A DNA stretch of 64,000 nucleotides from Nocardia rhamnosiphila NBRC 108938 (GTDB lineage Bacteria > Actinomycetota > Actinomycetes > Mycobacteriales > Mycobacteriaceae): assembly GCF_000720425.1 (NCBI RefSeq), contig NZ_JOAJ01000003.1, positions 62,001 through 126,000 on the forward strand. The letters are read 5' to 3'. Position 1 is the stretch's first letter; every line of letters starts with the position of its first letter. Positions 36,436 through 46,859 of the stretch are shown one piece after another. A program made the position numbers and the translations under genes. Under the pieces are notes generated by a model, which ran no database searches, was not told the origin of the DNA, and saw nothing but the letters and a program-made list of their open reading frames with translations.

Positions 36436-37361
36436 CGGCCACCACCGCGCCCCCCAGCCGGCCGGACCGCCGCGGACACTCCGCCTGGCGCCGGATCGGC
36501 GTGCCGTACGCGCATCTCGCCCCCGCCCTCGTGGCCATCGTCCTCACCACGATCTACCCGCTGGGCGTCGCCCTGGTGAACAGCTTCCGGCACTGGCGGG
36601 TGAACGAGACCCGCGAACCCGAGCAATTCGTGGGATTCGCGCAGTACACCAAGGCGCTGACCGACGACACCTTCCACAACGCGGTGTGGGTGACCCTGCT
36701 CTTCACCATCATGTCGGTGGTGCTGTCGGTCGGGCTGGGCCTGGTCATGGCGCTCGTCCTGAACAAGGCGACCTGGTTGAACGGCCTCACCAAGGCACTG
36801 CTCATCCTGCCGTTCGCCATCGCGCCCGCGCTCAAGGGCTACTCCTGGCGGTTCATGTTCAACCCCGACTACGGCGTCTACGACGACATGCTCGACACCC
36901 TGCTGCCGTTCACGCGGGATATCAACTGGCTCGGTGAACCGTTCTGGGCGCTGGTCGTGGTCACCCTGAGCGAGATCTGGGGCTGGGCGCCGCTCATCGC
37001 GCTCATGTTCCTGGGCGGCCTCGGTGCCATCTCACCGGAGATTCGCGATGCCGCGCGCGTCGACGGCGCCAACGCCTGGCAGGAGTTCTGGCGGATCAAG
37101 TTCCCGCTGCTGCGGCCGCTGATCCTGATCGTCGTATTCCTCAAGGCCGTGTGGTCGGTGAAGATGTTCGACCAGGTCGTCACCACCACGGGCGGCGGGC
37201 CGGGCCGGGCCACCGAAACCCTGAACTTCTTCGCCTACGAGCAGGGCTTCACCTTCCTCGATATCGGCTACGCCTCGGCCGTCTCGTGGATCCTGGTCGT
37301 CGTGCTGGGCGTGCTCGCCACCGGATACCTGATCCTCATGGGTCGGCAGGAGCAGAAATGA
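36432..37361 (+). CDS. ABC sugar-type importer permease 1 (MalF/UgpA-like)
   Basis: The 309-residue protein has six membrane spans and the MalF-type layout. The cytoplasmic EAA loop reads EIRDAARVDGANAWQEFWRIKFPLLRP (residues near 205-230 within that stretch), the contact to the ATPase. Spans include HLAPALVAIVLTTIYPLGVAL near residue 28 and the last at AVSWILVVVLGVLATGYL. It forms the membrane pore with the next gene product. The start ATG overlaps the stop of the leader peptide, and its stop overlaps the start of permease 2. The substrate is not known; sugar, polyol or glycerophosphate-like compounds are usual for this family (CUT1). Confidence 0.92.
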   Translation: MTATTAPPSRPDRRGHSAWRRIGVPYAHLAPALVAIVLTTIYPLGVALVNSFRHWRVNETREPEQFVGFAQYTKALTDDTFHNAVWVTLLFTIMSVVLSVGLGLVMALVLNKATWLNGLTKALLILPFAIAPALKGYSWRFMFNPDYGVYDDMLDTLLPFTRDINWLGEPFWALVVVTLSEIWGWAPLIALMFLGGLGAISPEIRDAARVDGANAWQEFWRIKFPLLRPLILIVVFLKAVWSVKMFDQVVTTTGGGPGRATETLNFFAYEQGFTFLDIGYASAVSWILVVVLGVLATGYLILMGRQEQK

Positions 37362-38245
37362 CCGACACCCTCGAATCCGTGCCCACCGCCGCGCCACCGG
37401 CGCCGAAGGCGGTCCGCCGCGGTCCCTCGCCACTCGGGCGAGCAGGCAGTCTGCTGCGGCTGCTGGGCACTCTCGCGATCCTGTTCTTCGTGATGTTCCC
37501 GATTCTGTGGCTCACCCTCACCGCGTTCAAACCGGATCGTGAGGTCTTCTCCACCTCGGTACTGTTCCGGCCCTCGCTCGACAACTTCCGGGCGATCATC
37601 GGCGGCCAGAACGATCTGGTGGGGCCGATGTGGAACAGCATCATCGTCGCCGTGGTCACCACCGTGATCGCGGTACCGCTGTCCATGCTCGCCGCCTACG
37701 GTTTCTCCCGGTACAAATTCCCCGGCGCGAAACCGATCCTGCTGGGCATCGTCGCGACCCAGTTCATCCCGGGTGTGGCGATCGCGCTGCCCTTCCTGAC
37801 CATGTACCGCGACCTGGGCCTGCTCGACACCCATCTCGCGCTCATCGTCACCAACCTCGCCATCGTGGTGCCCTACAACACCTGGTTGCTCAAGGGCTTC
37901 GTCGACGGCCTGCCCATCGAGATCGAGGAGGCGGGCCGGCTCGACGGCTGCGGTCAGCTCGCCCTGCTGTGGCGCGTGGTCACCCCGCTGGCCGCACCGG
38001 GCATCTTCGTGGGCGTGGTGTTCTCGTTCCTGCTGTCCTGGAACGAATTCCTCTTCCCGACCTTCCTGGCCCGCAGCAACGCGGTCACCCTCCCGGTCTC
38101 GCTGATGACGCTGGATCAGCCCGACGGCGTGCTGTGGGGCCATATGGCGGCAGCCGGTCTGCTGGTGATGGTGCCGATGATCGTCCTGGCGACGCTGGTG
38201 CGCAAGCACTTCGCGCAGGGCATGACCCTAGGAGCAGTCAAGTGA
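37358..38245 (+). CDS. ABC sugar-type importer permease 2 (MalG/UgpE-like)
   Basis: The 295-residue protein is the second pore subunit. It has six spans and the EAA loop EIEEAGRLDGCGQLALLW near residue 188, and the typical TAFKPDREVFS after the first span. Its ATG overlaps the stop codon of permease 1, and its own stop overlaps the GTG of the binding-protein gene (GTGA), so four genes in a row are translationally coupled. Confidence 0.93.
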   Translation: MTDTLESVPTAAPPAPKAVRRGPSPLGRAGSLLRLLGTLAILFFVMFPILWLTLTAFKPDREVFSTSVLFRPSLDNFRAIIGGQNDLVGPMWNSIIVAVVTTVIAVPLSMLAAYGFSRYKFPGAKPILLGIVATQFIPGVAIALPFLTMYRDLGLLDTHLALIVTNLAIVVPYNTWLLKGFVDGLPIEIEEAGRLDGCGQLALLWRVVTPLAAPGIFVGVVFSFLLSWNEFLFPTFLARSNAVTLPVSLMTLDQPDGVLWGHMAAAGLLVMVPMIVLATLVRKHFAQGMTLGAVK

Positions 38246-39630
38246 GGGTGCTGTCCGGACGACCGGAACACAAGAAACGGGGACGCGGTGTCCTGGCCTT
38301 GGTCTTCGCGACCGTGCTCGCCGTCCTGGCCGGGGGGTGTACCAGCGCCCCGGAGACCAAGAGCCTGATGGACCAGGTCGCGACGGCGTCCGTGGGACCG
38401 GACGGTCTGCTCGACGGCAAACCCTACGACGGCACCACGATCCGCCTGCTCACCTGCTGCGCGACCGTGCCCCAGTTCGCCGCGCTGCACCAGCGCACCG
38501 CGGAGTTCACCGAACGCACCGGGATCCGGGTCGAATGGTCGAATATCCCGTACGCGGCCTACCTGCAGAAGATCGTGGCCGAGAGCGCCATCGGCGGCGG
38601 CACCTACGACGCGCTCATCTGGCCGGACGCCTGGGGTCCGTCGCTGAAGATCGGGGTCCAGCCGCTCAACGAGGTGATGGCCGCCCACGGGGTGACCATG
38701 GACGATTTCTCCGGTCCGTTCGAGGAGGCCGCGTCCGCCGGTGATCCGGGTAAGACCTACGGGATGCCCCTGCGCGGCTTCTCCTACAACCTCTTCTACC
38801 GCAAGGACATCTACGCGAAGCTGGGGCTGGAACCGCCCACGACCTGGGACGAGTACTACCGCCAGCTCGAAACGATCAAAAAGGCCACCCCGGAATATCC
38901 GGTGGCCGGTCAGTTCAACCGGCGTAACGGCCAGAACCTGAACACCTGGCTGGCCATGCTGTGGAGCAACGGCACGGAGCTCCTCGACGAGAACGGCAAG
39001 GCGGCATTCGATACGCCGGCGGGAGTGGCCGCGACCGAGAAGTACCTGGAGTCGTTCCGCGCGGGCTACAGCCCGCCGGAATCCTCGAACTGGGGCGAGC
39101 TCGAATCCACCAAGGCCTTCCAGAACGGCGATGCCGCCACCGTGTTGACCTGGTCCTGGCATCTGGAGGATTTCGCGAATCCGACGAAGGCGGCCCCCGA
39201 ACTGGCCGGCAACGTGGGCGTGGCGCCGATACCGGGCTTCCCCGGCCACGAGGCGCAGAGCTACGCCTACACCTGGCTGGCCGGGGTCATGAACACCTCG
39301 GACAACCAGGGCGCGGCCTGGGAGTACGTGAAGTGGATGACCGACGCGGAGACCGAACGCGCCATCACGCTCGACAAATCGTCGCCGGCGACGAGCACCG
39401 GGATCACCATGCACGACTCGAACATGCTGGATCCCGCGGTAAACGCGGCCAACAACGACCTGCCCCGGCTGCAGTACGAGGCGTTGCAGTCCGCCCGCGC
39501 CATCCCGATGAACCTCGACTGGCCCCGGATCATGGATGTCCTGGCTGTGGCCATCAGCAATATGGCCAATGGCGACGATGTGCGCGCGCAGCTCACCGAC
39601 GCGGCAGGCCGGATCGACGAGCTCGACTGA
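38242..39630 (+). CDS. ABC importer substrate-binding lipoprotein
   Basis: The 462-residue protein has a basic N-terminus, a hydrophobic stretch and a lipobox LAGGC with cysteine near residue 33, so it is anchored outside the membrane. The body is a cluster D/MalE-like binding protein, with TYDALIWPDAWGPSLKIG, YGMPLRGFSYNLFYRKDIY and GDAATVLTWSWHLEDF as conserved parts. An aromatic-rich pocket (Trp and Tyr in many of these) fits a sugar or another polar organic compound. The GTG start overlaps the permease stop. It delivers substrate to the two permeases encoded upstream. Confidence 0.92.
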   Translation: MRVLSGRPEHKKRGRGVLALVFATVLAVLAGGCTSAPETKSLMDQVATASVGPDGLLDGKPYDGTTIRLLTCCATVPQFAALHQRTAEFTERTGIRVEWSNIPYAAYLQKIVAESAIGGGTYDALIWPDAWGPSLKIGVQPLNEVMAAHGVTMDDFSGPFEEAASAGDPGKTYGMPLRGFSYNLFYRKDIYAKLGLEPPTTWDEYYRQLETIKKATPEYPVAGQFNRRNGQNLNTWLAMLWSNGTELLDENGKAAFDTPAGVAATEKYLESFRAGYSPPESSNWGELESTKAFQNGDAATVLTWSWHLEDFANPTKAAPELAGNVGVAPIPGFPGHEAQSYAYTWLAGVMNTSDNQGAAWEYVKWMTDAETERAITLDKSSPATSTGITMHDSNMLDPAVNAANNDLPRLQYEALQSARAIPMNLDWPRIMDVLAVAISNMANGDDVRAQLTDAAGRIDELD

Positions 39631-39664
39631 GCGATCACCTCGCTTCCACACGAAAGCCGAATGT

Positions 39665-40693
39665 ATGACTTTGAAAGACAGTGCCTTCCTGCCCTATGCC
39701 GATCCGGAGGAGTTCATCGTCGAATGGACCGACCGCATCTGGGTGCAGCGCGGGGTCGGACTGATCAGGCAGAACTACGCCCCCGACGCGATCGTGCACG
39801 GCGCCTACGGCACCGGGGTCGGCGTGGAGCCCGTGGTCGCCTCCACTCTGGCCAAGATCAGCGCCTTCCCGGACCGGGTGGGCCAGGCCGAGGACGTGGT
39901 GTGGGAGGCCCGCGGTGACGACGCGTTCCTCAGTTCGCATCGCATCTTCAGCAGCGGTACCAATTCCAAGCACACCGTCTACGGCCCGCCCACCCACCGC
40001 CGGTTCTCGCACCGGACCATCGCGAACTGCCTCTACCGCAACGGGGTGATGGAGGAGGAGTGGGTGATCCGCGACGAACTCGCGGTGGTCCAGGACCTCG
40101 GCCTGGATCCGTTCGAGGTGGCGCGCACCCTCGCCTTCCGCGGCTTCACCGGCTCGGCCACTCGCGACAAGGCGGTGCAACCCCTCACCGCCGGCGATTC
40201 GGGCGCCCGCCCCGGCACCCACCGCGACGAGTGCGCCTTCGTCCTGGACCTGTTCGACACCGTGCTGGGCCAGGCGATGTTCCACCGCATCGACGAGTAC
40301 ATCGCCCGCGATATCACCTGCCACACCGTCGGCAACCGCACCCTCACCCGGCCGCGGAACTACCAGGAATCGTGGATGGACCTGCTCGCGCCCTTCCCCG
40401 ACGCCCGGATCGAGGTGCGCGATATCGTCGCCAACGATTCGGCGCCGCACGGTGGGCTGCGGGTGGGCGTCGTCTGGTGGCTCACCGGTACCTATTCGGG
40501 TCTGCCCGTTTTCGGCCCGGTCACCGGGTCACGGGTCGAGATTCTCGGGTCCTCGCAGTTCCGGCTGCGCGAGGGCCGCATCGTCGAGGAATGGCGGGTC
40601 TACGACCAACTCGCCGTCCTGGCCCAGCTCGCCCGCGCCCGCGGCGACGAACCCACCGCGGCGCCGGCCGCCTCCGTTCCGGAAAGGCAGTGA
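39665..40693 (+). CDS. Double SnoaL-like (NTF2-fold) protein, copy 1
   Basis: The 342-residue protein has two NTF2/SnoaL-like halves. The first (about 12-150) contains VGQAEDVVWEARGDDAFLSSH and IANCLYRNGVMEEEWVIRD; the second (about 195-325) contains VLDLFDTVLGQAMFHRIDEY and HGGLRVGVVWWLTGTYSG. SnoaL folds serve as cyclases, isomerases or dehydratases. This gene lies between the binding protein and the ATPase genes of the importer, so it presumably acts on the imported compound in the cytoplasm. A paralog with the same motifs is at 41943. The reaction is unknown; metal ligands are not evident. The ribosome site is weak. Confidence 0.72.
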   Translation: MTLKDSAFLPYADPEEFIVEWTDRIWVQRGVGLIRQNYAPDAIVHGAYGTGVGVEPVVASTLAKISAFPDRVGQAEDVVWEARGDDAFLSSHRIFSSGTNSKHTVYGPPTHRRFSHRTIANCLYRNGVMEEEWVIRDELAVVQDLGLDPFEVARTLAFRGFTGSATRDKAVQPLTAGDSGARPGTHRDECAFVLDLFDTVLGQAMFHRIDEYIARDITCHTVGNRTLTRPRNYQESWMDLLAPFPDARIEVRDIVANDSAPHGGLRVGVVWWLTGTYSGLPVFGPVTGSRVEILGSSQFRLREGRIVEEWRVYDQLAVLAQLARARGDEPTAAPAASVPERQ

Positions 40694-40694
40694 C

Positions 40695-41777
<1,083 letters not shown>

Positions 41778-41791
41778 GCTGTCCTTTCGCC

Positions 41792-41825
41792 ATGCGCCGG
41801 CCGGGCTCCGCCCCGGCCGGCGCAT
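41792..41825 (+). terminator. Strong hairpin ending the ABC importer operon
   Basis: A near-perfect 14-bp stem (ATGCGCCGGCCGGG with CCCGGCCGGCGCAT) with a short CTCCGC loop starts 15 bases after the ATPase stop codon. Confidence 0.7.
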
Positions 41826-41917
41826 TGCGCTGTCCGCGACCGGCACGGCGTCCGGCGCGCGGGCGCGGTACCCGGATATCCTGCCGGAATAGCCGGCACC
41901 CGGCCCTTCCCTGACGA

Positions 41918-41934
41918 TGAATACGTATGTATCC
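41918..41934 (+). promoter_or_regulatory. LacI-type operator overlapping the -10 element of SnoaL copy 2
   Basis: TGAATACGTATGTATCC contains the ATACGTAT core and overlaps TATCCT (41929-41934), a likely -10 box. The ATG at 41943 is eight bases further on and has no ribosome site, which suggests a leaderless transcript under the same repressor. Confidence 0.6.
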
Positions 41935-41942
41935 TAGGCGTC

Positions 41943-42926
41943 ATGCCACTCGATCCGATTGCCTACCAGCCCTACGCCGACCCCGACGACTTCATCCGTG
42001 AGGTCACCGATCACATCTGGATCGAGCGCGCGATCGGCCATATCAACGACAATTACGAACCCGATTCGATCGTGCATGGCGTGTACGGCACCTCCACCAC
42101 CGCACGCGAGGTGATCGAGGGAACGCTCATGCGGATCTCGACCACCCCGAACCGGGTGGGCCAGGCCGAGGACATCGTCTGGGAAGCCCGCGGGGACGAC
42201 GCGTTCCTCAGCTCGCATCTGGTGCTCGGTACCGACCTGGAGAACATCGAGTACCGCAGCCGCAATATCGCGAACTGCCTCTACCGCCGCGGCCGGATGG
42301 TGGAGGAATGGGTCGTGCGTGACGCGCTGTCGGTGGCCCGCCAGCTCGGCCAGGATCCCGATGAACTCGCCCGCAGGCAGGCTTTCCGCGGCTTCAGCGG
42401 TTCCATGGCCGGACCCGCGCCCGCCGAGGTGATCACCGAAGGCGGTAGCGGTCCGCGGCCGGACGACTTCCGGCCCGAGGTCGAAATGGTGCTCGAGTTC
42501 ATCGACTCGGTGTGGAACAAGCGCGAATTGGAACGGGTCGAGCAGTTCTGGATCCGCGATCTATGGCTGAACACCATCGACGATCGCACCATCGCCCGCC
42601 CCGAAGGCTACCGGCGCGCACTGCTGCGCATGCTGCGGCCCTTCCCCGGCGGCACCTTCGACATCCGGGATGTCGCGGCCAACAATTCACCCCGCTACGG
42701 CGGCCTGCGCATCGCGGTGACCTGGAAGTTCACCGGAAAATACGACGGGATCGCCGATTACGGCCCGCTCACCGGCTCACCGGTCGAGATCATCGGCATC
42801 TCGCAGTTCCTGGTGCAGTCCGGCAAGATCGTCAAGGAAACCCGGATCTACGACGATATCGCCACCCGGTCGCAGATCTACGCCCATCGCGGCGACGAAC
42901 CGTACGTGAGCCAGAACATCTACTGA
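41943..42926 (+). CDS. Double SnoaL-like (NTF2-fold) protein, copy 2
   Basis: The 327-residue protein is a clear paralog of the 39665 gene product, sharing VGQAEDIVWEARGDDAFLSSH near residue 75 and IANCLYRRGRMVEEWVVRD near 108, and GGLRIAVTWKFTGKYDG in the second half. It has its own promoter with a copy of the shared operator. It presumably acts in the same pathway, perhaps as a heteromer partner or on a later intermediate. Its stop codon overlaps that of the convergent LysR gene by a few bases. Function is unknown beyond the fold. Confidence 0.72.
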   Translation: MPLDPIAYQPYADPDDFIREVTDHIWIERAIGHINDNYEPDSIVHGVYGTSTTAREVIEGTLMRISTTPNRVGQAEDIVWEARGDDAFLSSHLVLGTDLENIEYRSRNIANCLYRRGRMVEEWVVRDALSVARQLGQDPDELARRQAFRGFSGSMAGPAPAEVITEGGSGPRPDDFRPEVEMVLEFIDSVWNKRELERVEQFWIRDLWLNTIDDRTIARPEGYRRALLRMLRPFPGGTFDIRDVAANNSPRYGGLRIAVTWKFTGKYDGIADYGPLTGSPVEIIGISQFLVQSGKIVKETRIYDDIATRSQIYAHRGDEPYVSQNIY

Positions 42927-43861
42927 TCGCGGCCCGGGTCGCCGTCGCGCGCGGGGGCGTCGGCGACCCGATGGCGCAGCAGCATCTGCTGCGCCATCCG
43001 CGCCAGCTCCCGCGTCGCCGGCGACAGCACTCCCGATTCCCGCTGGACCAGCGCGATGGTGTCGTACAGCGGCGGCTCGAAACCCACCACCCGCACCTCG
43101 GGCGGGCAGGCGGAGCTGGTCGCGACAGCGCGGGAGATGACGGTGTCCCCGATCCCCCGGCGCACCAGCCCGAGCGCCGATTCCACCTGTTCCACCTCGA
43201 TCAGCGGTTCGATCCGGTGACCCGCGAGCTGGGCCCGTTCGGCCAATTGGCGGCGGGTCGGTTCCTTCCATCCGTAGTGCGCGTCGTAGAGGATCACCGT
43301 GGCGTGGGCGAACTGTTCGATGGTGACCGCGCTCGCCACGCGCTCCGGTACGGCGGAGGCGTAGAGCACCTCGTCCCGGACCAGCGGGGTCACCCGCAGC
43401 CCGTCGGCATCGATGGGCAGCACCACCAGACCGGCTTCCAGCCGCCCCTCGGCGACCTCCGCCGCGACCTCGACCGAGTTCATCCCCACCAGCCGGATCC
43501 GGACCTCCGGGAACCGGCGATGGAACTCCTCGGCCAGATCGGACAGCAGATAGTACGAGGCATTGCGGAGCACCCCGAAGGTGGCCACACCGCCGGTCAG
43601 CGACCGCACCGATTTCAGCGCCGCGACTCCGCCGTCGGCCGCGGCCAGCGATTGTTCGGCATGCGGCAGCAAGGCGACCCCGGCGGCGGTCAGCACCAGT
43701 TTGCGGCCGCCGCGGACGAACAGGACGGTCCCGTACTCGTCCTCGAGCGTCCGGACGAGTTCGGAGACCGAGGCCTGGGCGATGCCCAGCGATTTGGCGG
43801 CGGCGGTGAACGTCCCGGTCCGGGCCGTCACCAGGAACGCGCGCAGTTGCCGAAGAGTCAC
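42920..43861 (-). CDS. LysR-family transcriptional regulator
   Basis: The 313-residue protein has the LysR helix-turn-helix at the start (LRQLRAFLVTARTGTFTAAAKSLGIAQASVSELVRTLED) and a two-lobed effector domain (about 90-295). It is divergent from the amidase gene with 72 bases between the two GTG codons, the classical layout in which a LysR protein controls its neighbour. The GTG start is leaderless or weakly preceded. The next nearest match to the amidase promoter lies in front of the second HisD-like gene, so that gene may be a further target. Confidence 0.92.
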   Translation of the reverse strand: MTLRQLRAFLVTARTGTFTAAAKSLGIAQASVSELVRTLEDEYGTVLFVRGGRKLVLTAAGVALLPHAEQSLAAADGGVAALKSVRSLTGGVATFGVLRNASYYLLSDLAEEFHRRFPEVRIRLVGMNSVEVAAEVAEGRLEAGLVVLPIDADGLRVTPLVRDEVLYASAVPERVASAVTIEQFAHATVILYDAHYGWKEPTRRQLAERAQLAGHRIEPLIEVEQVESALGLVRRGIGDTVISRAVATSSACPPEVRVVGFEPPLYDTIALVQRESGVLSPATRELARMAQQMLLRHRVADAPARDGDPGRDQ

Positions 43862-43894
43862 AGGGTGATCCTATGCGAACACCAGCCACTACCC

Positions 43895-43926
43895 GGGTTG
43901 TCCATGGCCGGTGCGGTTCCTAGGTT
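43895..43926 (+). promoter_or_regulatory. Promoter of the amidase gene, shared motif
   Basis: A -35 element TTGTCC (43898-43903), a 17-base spacer and a -10 element TAGGTT (43921-43926) precede the GTG at 43934 by seven bases, which suggests a leaderless mRNA. The 20 bases GGGTTGTCCATGGCCGGTGC recur with two differences before the HisD-like gene at 53455. Confidence 0.6.
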
Positions 43927-43933
43927 CTAGTTC

Positions 43934-45397
43934 GTGACCCTCTCGCCCTGGCAGACCTATAGCGTCGCCGACCTCCGCCGGCTCCTGGCGGACGGGACCG
44001 TGACCAGCGCGGAGATCATCCGAACGTATCTGGACCGGATCGACCGCTTCGACCGCGCCGGATCCCCGCCGCTGAACTCCATCGTCGATATCGACCGCGC
44101 GGCGGTCGAGCACGCGCGCGCCCGGGACCGTGAACGTGCGGCGGGCCGGGTTCGCAGTCCGCTGCACGGTATCCCGTTCGTGGTGAAAACCAATATCGCC
44201 GCGACCGGCCTGCCGGCGACGGCGGGCAATCGCGGGCTCGCCTCCTACCGGCCCCGCACCGACGCCGCCGTGGTCCGTGAGCTCCGGGCCGCCGGCGCCA
44301 TCGTCCTCGCTTCCGCGAACATGTCGGAATTCGCCTGGCACGGGACATTCACCGAAAGCTCCATCCGCGGTATCACGGCCAATATCTTCGATACCGCGCG
44401 CAGCGCCGGCGGGTCGAGCGGCGGGAGCGCGGTGGCGGTGGCCGCGGGTTTCGCGCCGATCTCCCTCGGCACCGATTCCTGTGGCTCGGTGGTGGGACCG
44501 GCGGTGCACGCCGGACTCGTCGGTTTCCGGCCGTCCGGTGGCGCGGTCGGCCGCAGCGGCGTCATCCCGCTGTCCCCGTCCCAGGATGTCGTCGGCCCGA
44601 TCGGCCGGACCGTGCGCGATATCGCGGAATTCGCCGACTCGATGACGGGCGGCCGGCATTCCTGGCTCGCCGGAGCGGCGGCAACCGATCTCACGGAACT
44701 CACCACCGCCTATCTGACCTGGCCTTTCGATACCCCGTCCGGTCGCTCCGCGGCGCGCGGCCGCGACAGCCGATCCGCTCGACTACGGGCACTCGCCGAC
44801 CACGTGATCGACACGCTCACTCGCGAATACCGGCTGCGCCGCGCCGAGTTGCCCGAACTGGACGCCGCTTTCGCCCGTGATGTCCTCACCGACAGCGGGT
44901 GGACGGACGCGCGGCATTCGATCGATATGTTCCTCGAACGGACCCCGGCCCGGTACGAGCCGGGCGCCGGTGCCCGGCGGGGACCCCGGCCCGACTTCGC
45001 CGATCTACTCACCACGACGGCCCTCGACCGGGACACTGCCGCGGCCTGGCTGGCAGCGCCGCCGATACCGAACCCGGCCCACGACGCTGCCCTGGCGAAA
45101 CAGCGCGCCGGGCGCCGGGCGCTCACCGCACTACTCGCCCGCCGCGGCGTCGACGTGCTCATCTATCCCACGGCCCCCGATATCGCGCACCCCGGCTGGG
45201 CCGGGACCGCCGCGGCCGGAATCGCCTCGAACACCGGTGCGCCCTCGGTGCAGGTGCCCATCGGCGCGGTCGCGGGTCTCCCCGTCGGCCTGACGGTCAC
45301 CGCGGCACCCGGCTGCGACGCCCGCGCGCTGGCGGTCGCGGCGGCCCTCGAGGCGGTCGTGCCGAACGCGGTACACCCGCCCGGAATCGGAAGTTGA
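43934..45397 (+). CDS. Amidase-signature family hydrolase
   Basis: The 487-residue protein has the amidase-signature catalytic set: the lysine in GIPFVVKTNIAATGLPA (near residue 82), the cis-serine in SAGGSSGGSAVAVAAGFAP (near 156) and the nucleophile serine in GTDSCGSVVGPA (near 180). The residue after the nucleophile motif (SCGSV instead of the common TGGSI) is unusual but both serines remain. The C-terminal part ends in a typical LPVGLTVTAAPGCDARAL stretch. It hydrolyses an amide, nitrile-derived amide or ester; it is divergent from a LysR gene that probably controls it. Substrate unknown. Confidence 0.9.
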   Translation: MTLSPWQTYSVADLRRLLADGTVTSAEIIRTYLDRIDRFDRAGSPPLNSIVDIDRAAVEHARARDRERAAGRVRSPLHGIPFVVKTNIAATGLPATAGNRGLASYRPRTDAAVVRELRAAGAIVLASANMSEFAWHGTFTESSIRGITANIFDTARSAGGSSGGSAVAVAAGFAPISLGTDSCGSVVGPAVHAGLVGFRPSGGAVGRSGVIPLSPSQDVVGPIGRTVRDIAEFADSMTGGRHSWLAGAAATDLTELTTAYLTWPFDTPSGRSAARGRDSRSARLRALADHVIDTLTREYRLRRAELPELDAAFARDVLTDSGWTDARHSIDMFLERTPARYEPGAGARRGPRPDFADLLTTTALDRDTAAAWLAAPPIPNPAHDAALAKQRAGRRALTALLARRGVDVLIYPTAPDIAHPGWAGTAAAGIASNTGAPSVQVPIGAVAGLPVGLTVTAAPGCDARALAVAAALEAVVPNAVHPPGIGS

Positions 45398-45713
45398 CGC
45401 CATACCATTCGCGGAGTTCTCGGGGGGCGAGCGAATTCGTGTCGGGCGGGTGAGGTGCCCGGAGGTCGGCCGCGCATAACCGTTGCCGTTTCCGACCGGC
45501 GTGGAAGTGCGGGTTATGGCAACCCACCGGCGGGATCTCTCGGATGACACGTGGTGCGACCGCGGTGATCCCGGCGGAGGTGTTCGCGATCGCGGCAGAC
45601 GAGTTGTCCGTCACCGGCGCCGTGGTCTCTCACCCGTAGCGGGTGAGGAATCGGCGTGCGACCGGCCCTATGGTCGATCCGGAAGCGTACTCACCCTGTA
45701 GAAGGAGCCGGAG
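45398..45713. other. Intergenic region before the DUF1269 gene
   Basis: This 316-base stretch holds no supported gene. A 31-codon frame (45544-45639) with GC-rich third positions ends inside a perfect hairpin (CTCACCCG-TAG-CGGGTGAG, 45629-45647) whose loop is its stop codon. It may be a micro-gene or a terminator coincidence. Confidence 0.45.
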
Positions 45714-46202
45714 ATGGCCGGTACGTTGACCGTCTGGAAGTTCCCCACCGCCACCGGCGCCGATACCGCCGTATCGACCTTGGATGATCTGCAACGCCGG
45801 GAGTTGATCACCGTGCAGGACGCGGCGGTGGTCAGCTGGCCGGCGGACGCGAAGAAACCCAAGACCCGCCAGCTGCACAGCCTGGCCGGGCTCGGCGCGC
45901 TGGGCGGCGCGTTCTGGGGTCTGCTGTTCGGGTTGTTGTTCTTCATCCCCCTGATCGGTGCCGCGATGGGTGCGGGTCTGGGCGCGATGTCGGGGTCGCT
46001 GGCCGATATCGGTATCGACGACGACTTCATCAAGGAAGTGCGCGACAAGCTCACCCCCGGCACCTCGGCGCTGTTCGCGTTGACCTCCGATGCCACGATG
46101 GACCGGGTGCACGAGGCGTTCCACGGCCAGTCGGCGGAGTTGATCTCCACCAACCTGTCCCATGAGCAGGAAGCCACGTTGCGCGAGGTCTTCGCCGACT
46201 GA
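45714..46202 (+). CDS. DUF1269 membrane protein
   Basis: The 162-residue protein fits DUF1269: an N-terminal alpha/beta part (TLTVWKFPTATGADTAVSTLDDLQ), a Gly/Ala-rich double membrane segment in the middle (LAGLGALGGAFWGLLFGLLFFIPLIG) and a C-terminal half with DIGIDDDFIKEVRDKL and SALFALTSDAT. Members are common in actinobacteria and often associated with stress; no reaction is known. ATG follows AAGGAG. The next gene starts five bases after its stop, so they form a pair. Confidence 0.85.
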   Translation: MAGTLTVWKFPTATGADTAVSTLDDLQRRELITVQDAAVVSWPADAKKPKTRQLHSLAGLGALGGAFWGLLFGLLFFIPLIGAAMGAGLGAMSGSLADIGIDDDFIKEVRDKLTPGTSALFALTSDATMDRVHEAFHGQSAELISTNLSHEQEATLREVFAD

Positions 46203-46207
46203 TCCCG

Positions 46208-46744
46208 ATGGACGCCGATCCGGCCGGCCTGCTGCACGGCCCGCTGTTCTCCGCCCGGAATCCGCTGGACCGCGACAATGCCGCCAGCCGGATCAGTGCC
46301 TACATCTACGGCAATATCCTCGTCCTCACCGCCCTCGTGCCCCTCGTCACCGCCGAGAAACACCTCGGCATCCTCGTCGTACTCGGCACGGCCCTGTCCA
46401 CCTTCCTCGCCCACAGCTTCGCCGAGACCGTGGCCCGCACCGTCCGCGAACAGCACACCACCACCCTCGGCGACCGGGTTCGCGCCCTGCGCAACTCCGT
46501 CCCGATTCTGACCTCCGCGGTCCTGCCCTGTGCCGTCCTTGCCGCCGGCTGGCTGGGCTGGCTGCAACCCCGAACCGCGCAGATCCTCGCCGAACTGGTC
46601 ATTCTCGTGCGTATCGGCGGGATCGTCTTCGTCATCGGCAGACTCCGCGGCCGGCATCCCACCCGCGCCACCGTGATCACCGCACTGCTGCTCACCCTCG
46701 CCGCCGCCCTGGTCGTGATCGTCAAGATCGCGCTGACCCATTGA
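46208..46744 (+). CDS. Small membrane protein of unknown family
   Basis: The 178-residue protein has four predicted membrane spans (about residues 30-48, 54-70, 98-118, 150-172) and short charged loops. I do not recognise the family by name. It follows the DUF1269 gene at five bases and so may share its role. Its C-terminus (GRLRGRHPTRATVITALL) has a near-copy at 53234-53371, which seems to be the remnant of a duplicate. Confidence 0.7.
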   Translation: MDADPAGLLHGPLFSARNPLDRDNAASRISAYIYGNILVLTALVPLVTAEKHLGILVVLGTALSTFLAHSFAETVARTVREQHTTTLGDRVRALRNSVPILTSAVLPCAVLAAGWLGWLQPRTAQILAELVILVRIGGIVFVIGRLRGRHPTRATVITALLLTLAAALVVIVKIALTH

Positions 46745-46859
46745 GGCCGCCCCCACGCGACCCGGCGAACACCGCATCGCCGGCGAGGTGGGCGCGGTAC
46801 CGGTAGCGGTCACGGGGAGCGCATCGAGCCGGGCCGGTGGACACGGGCAGTCTGTAACC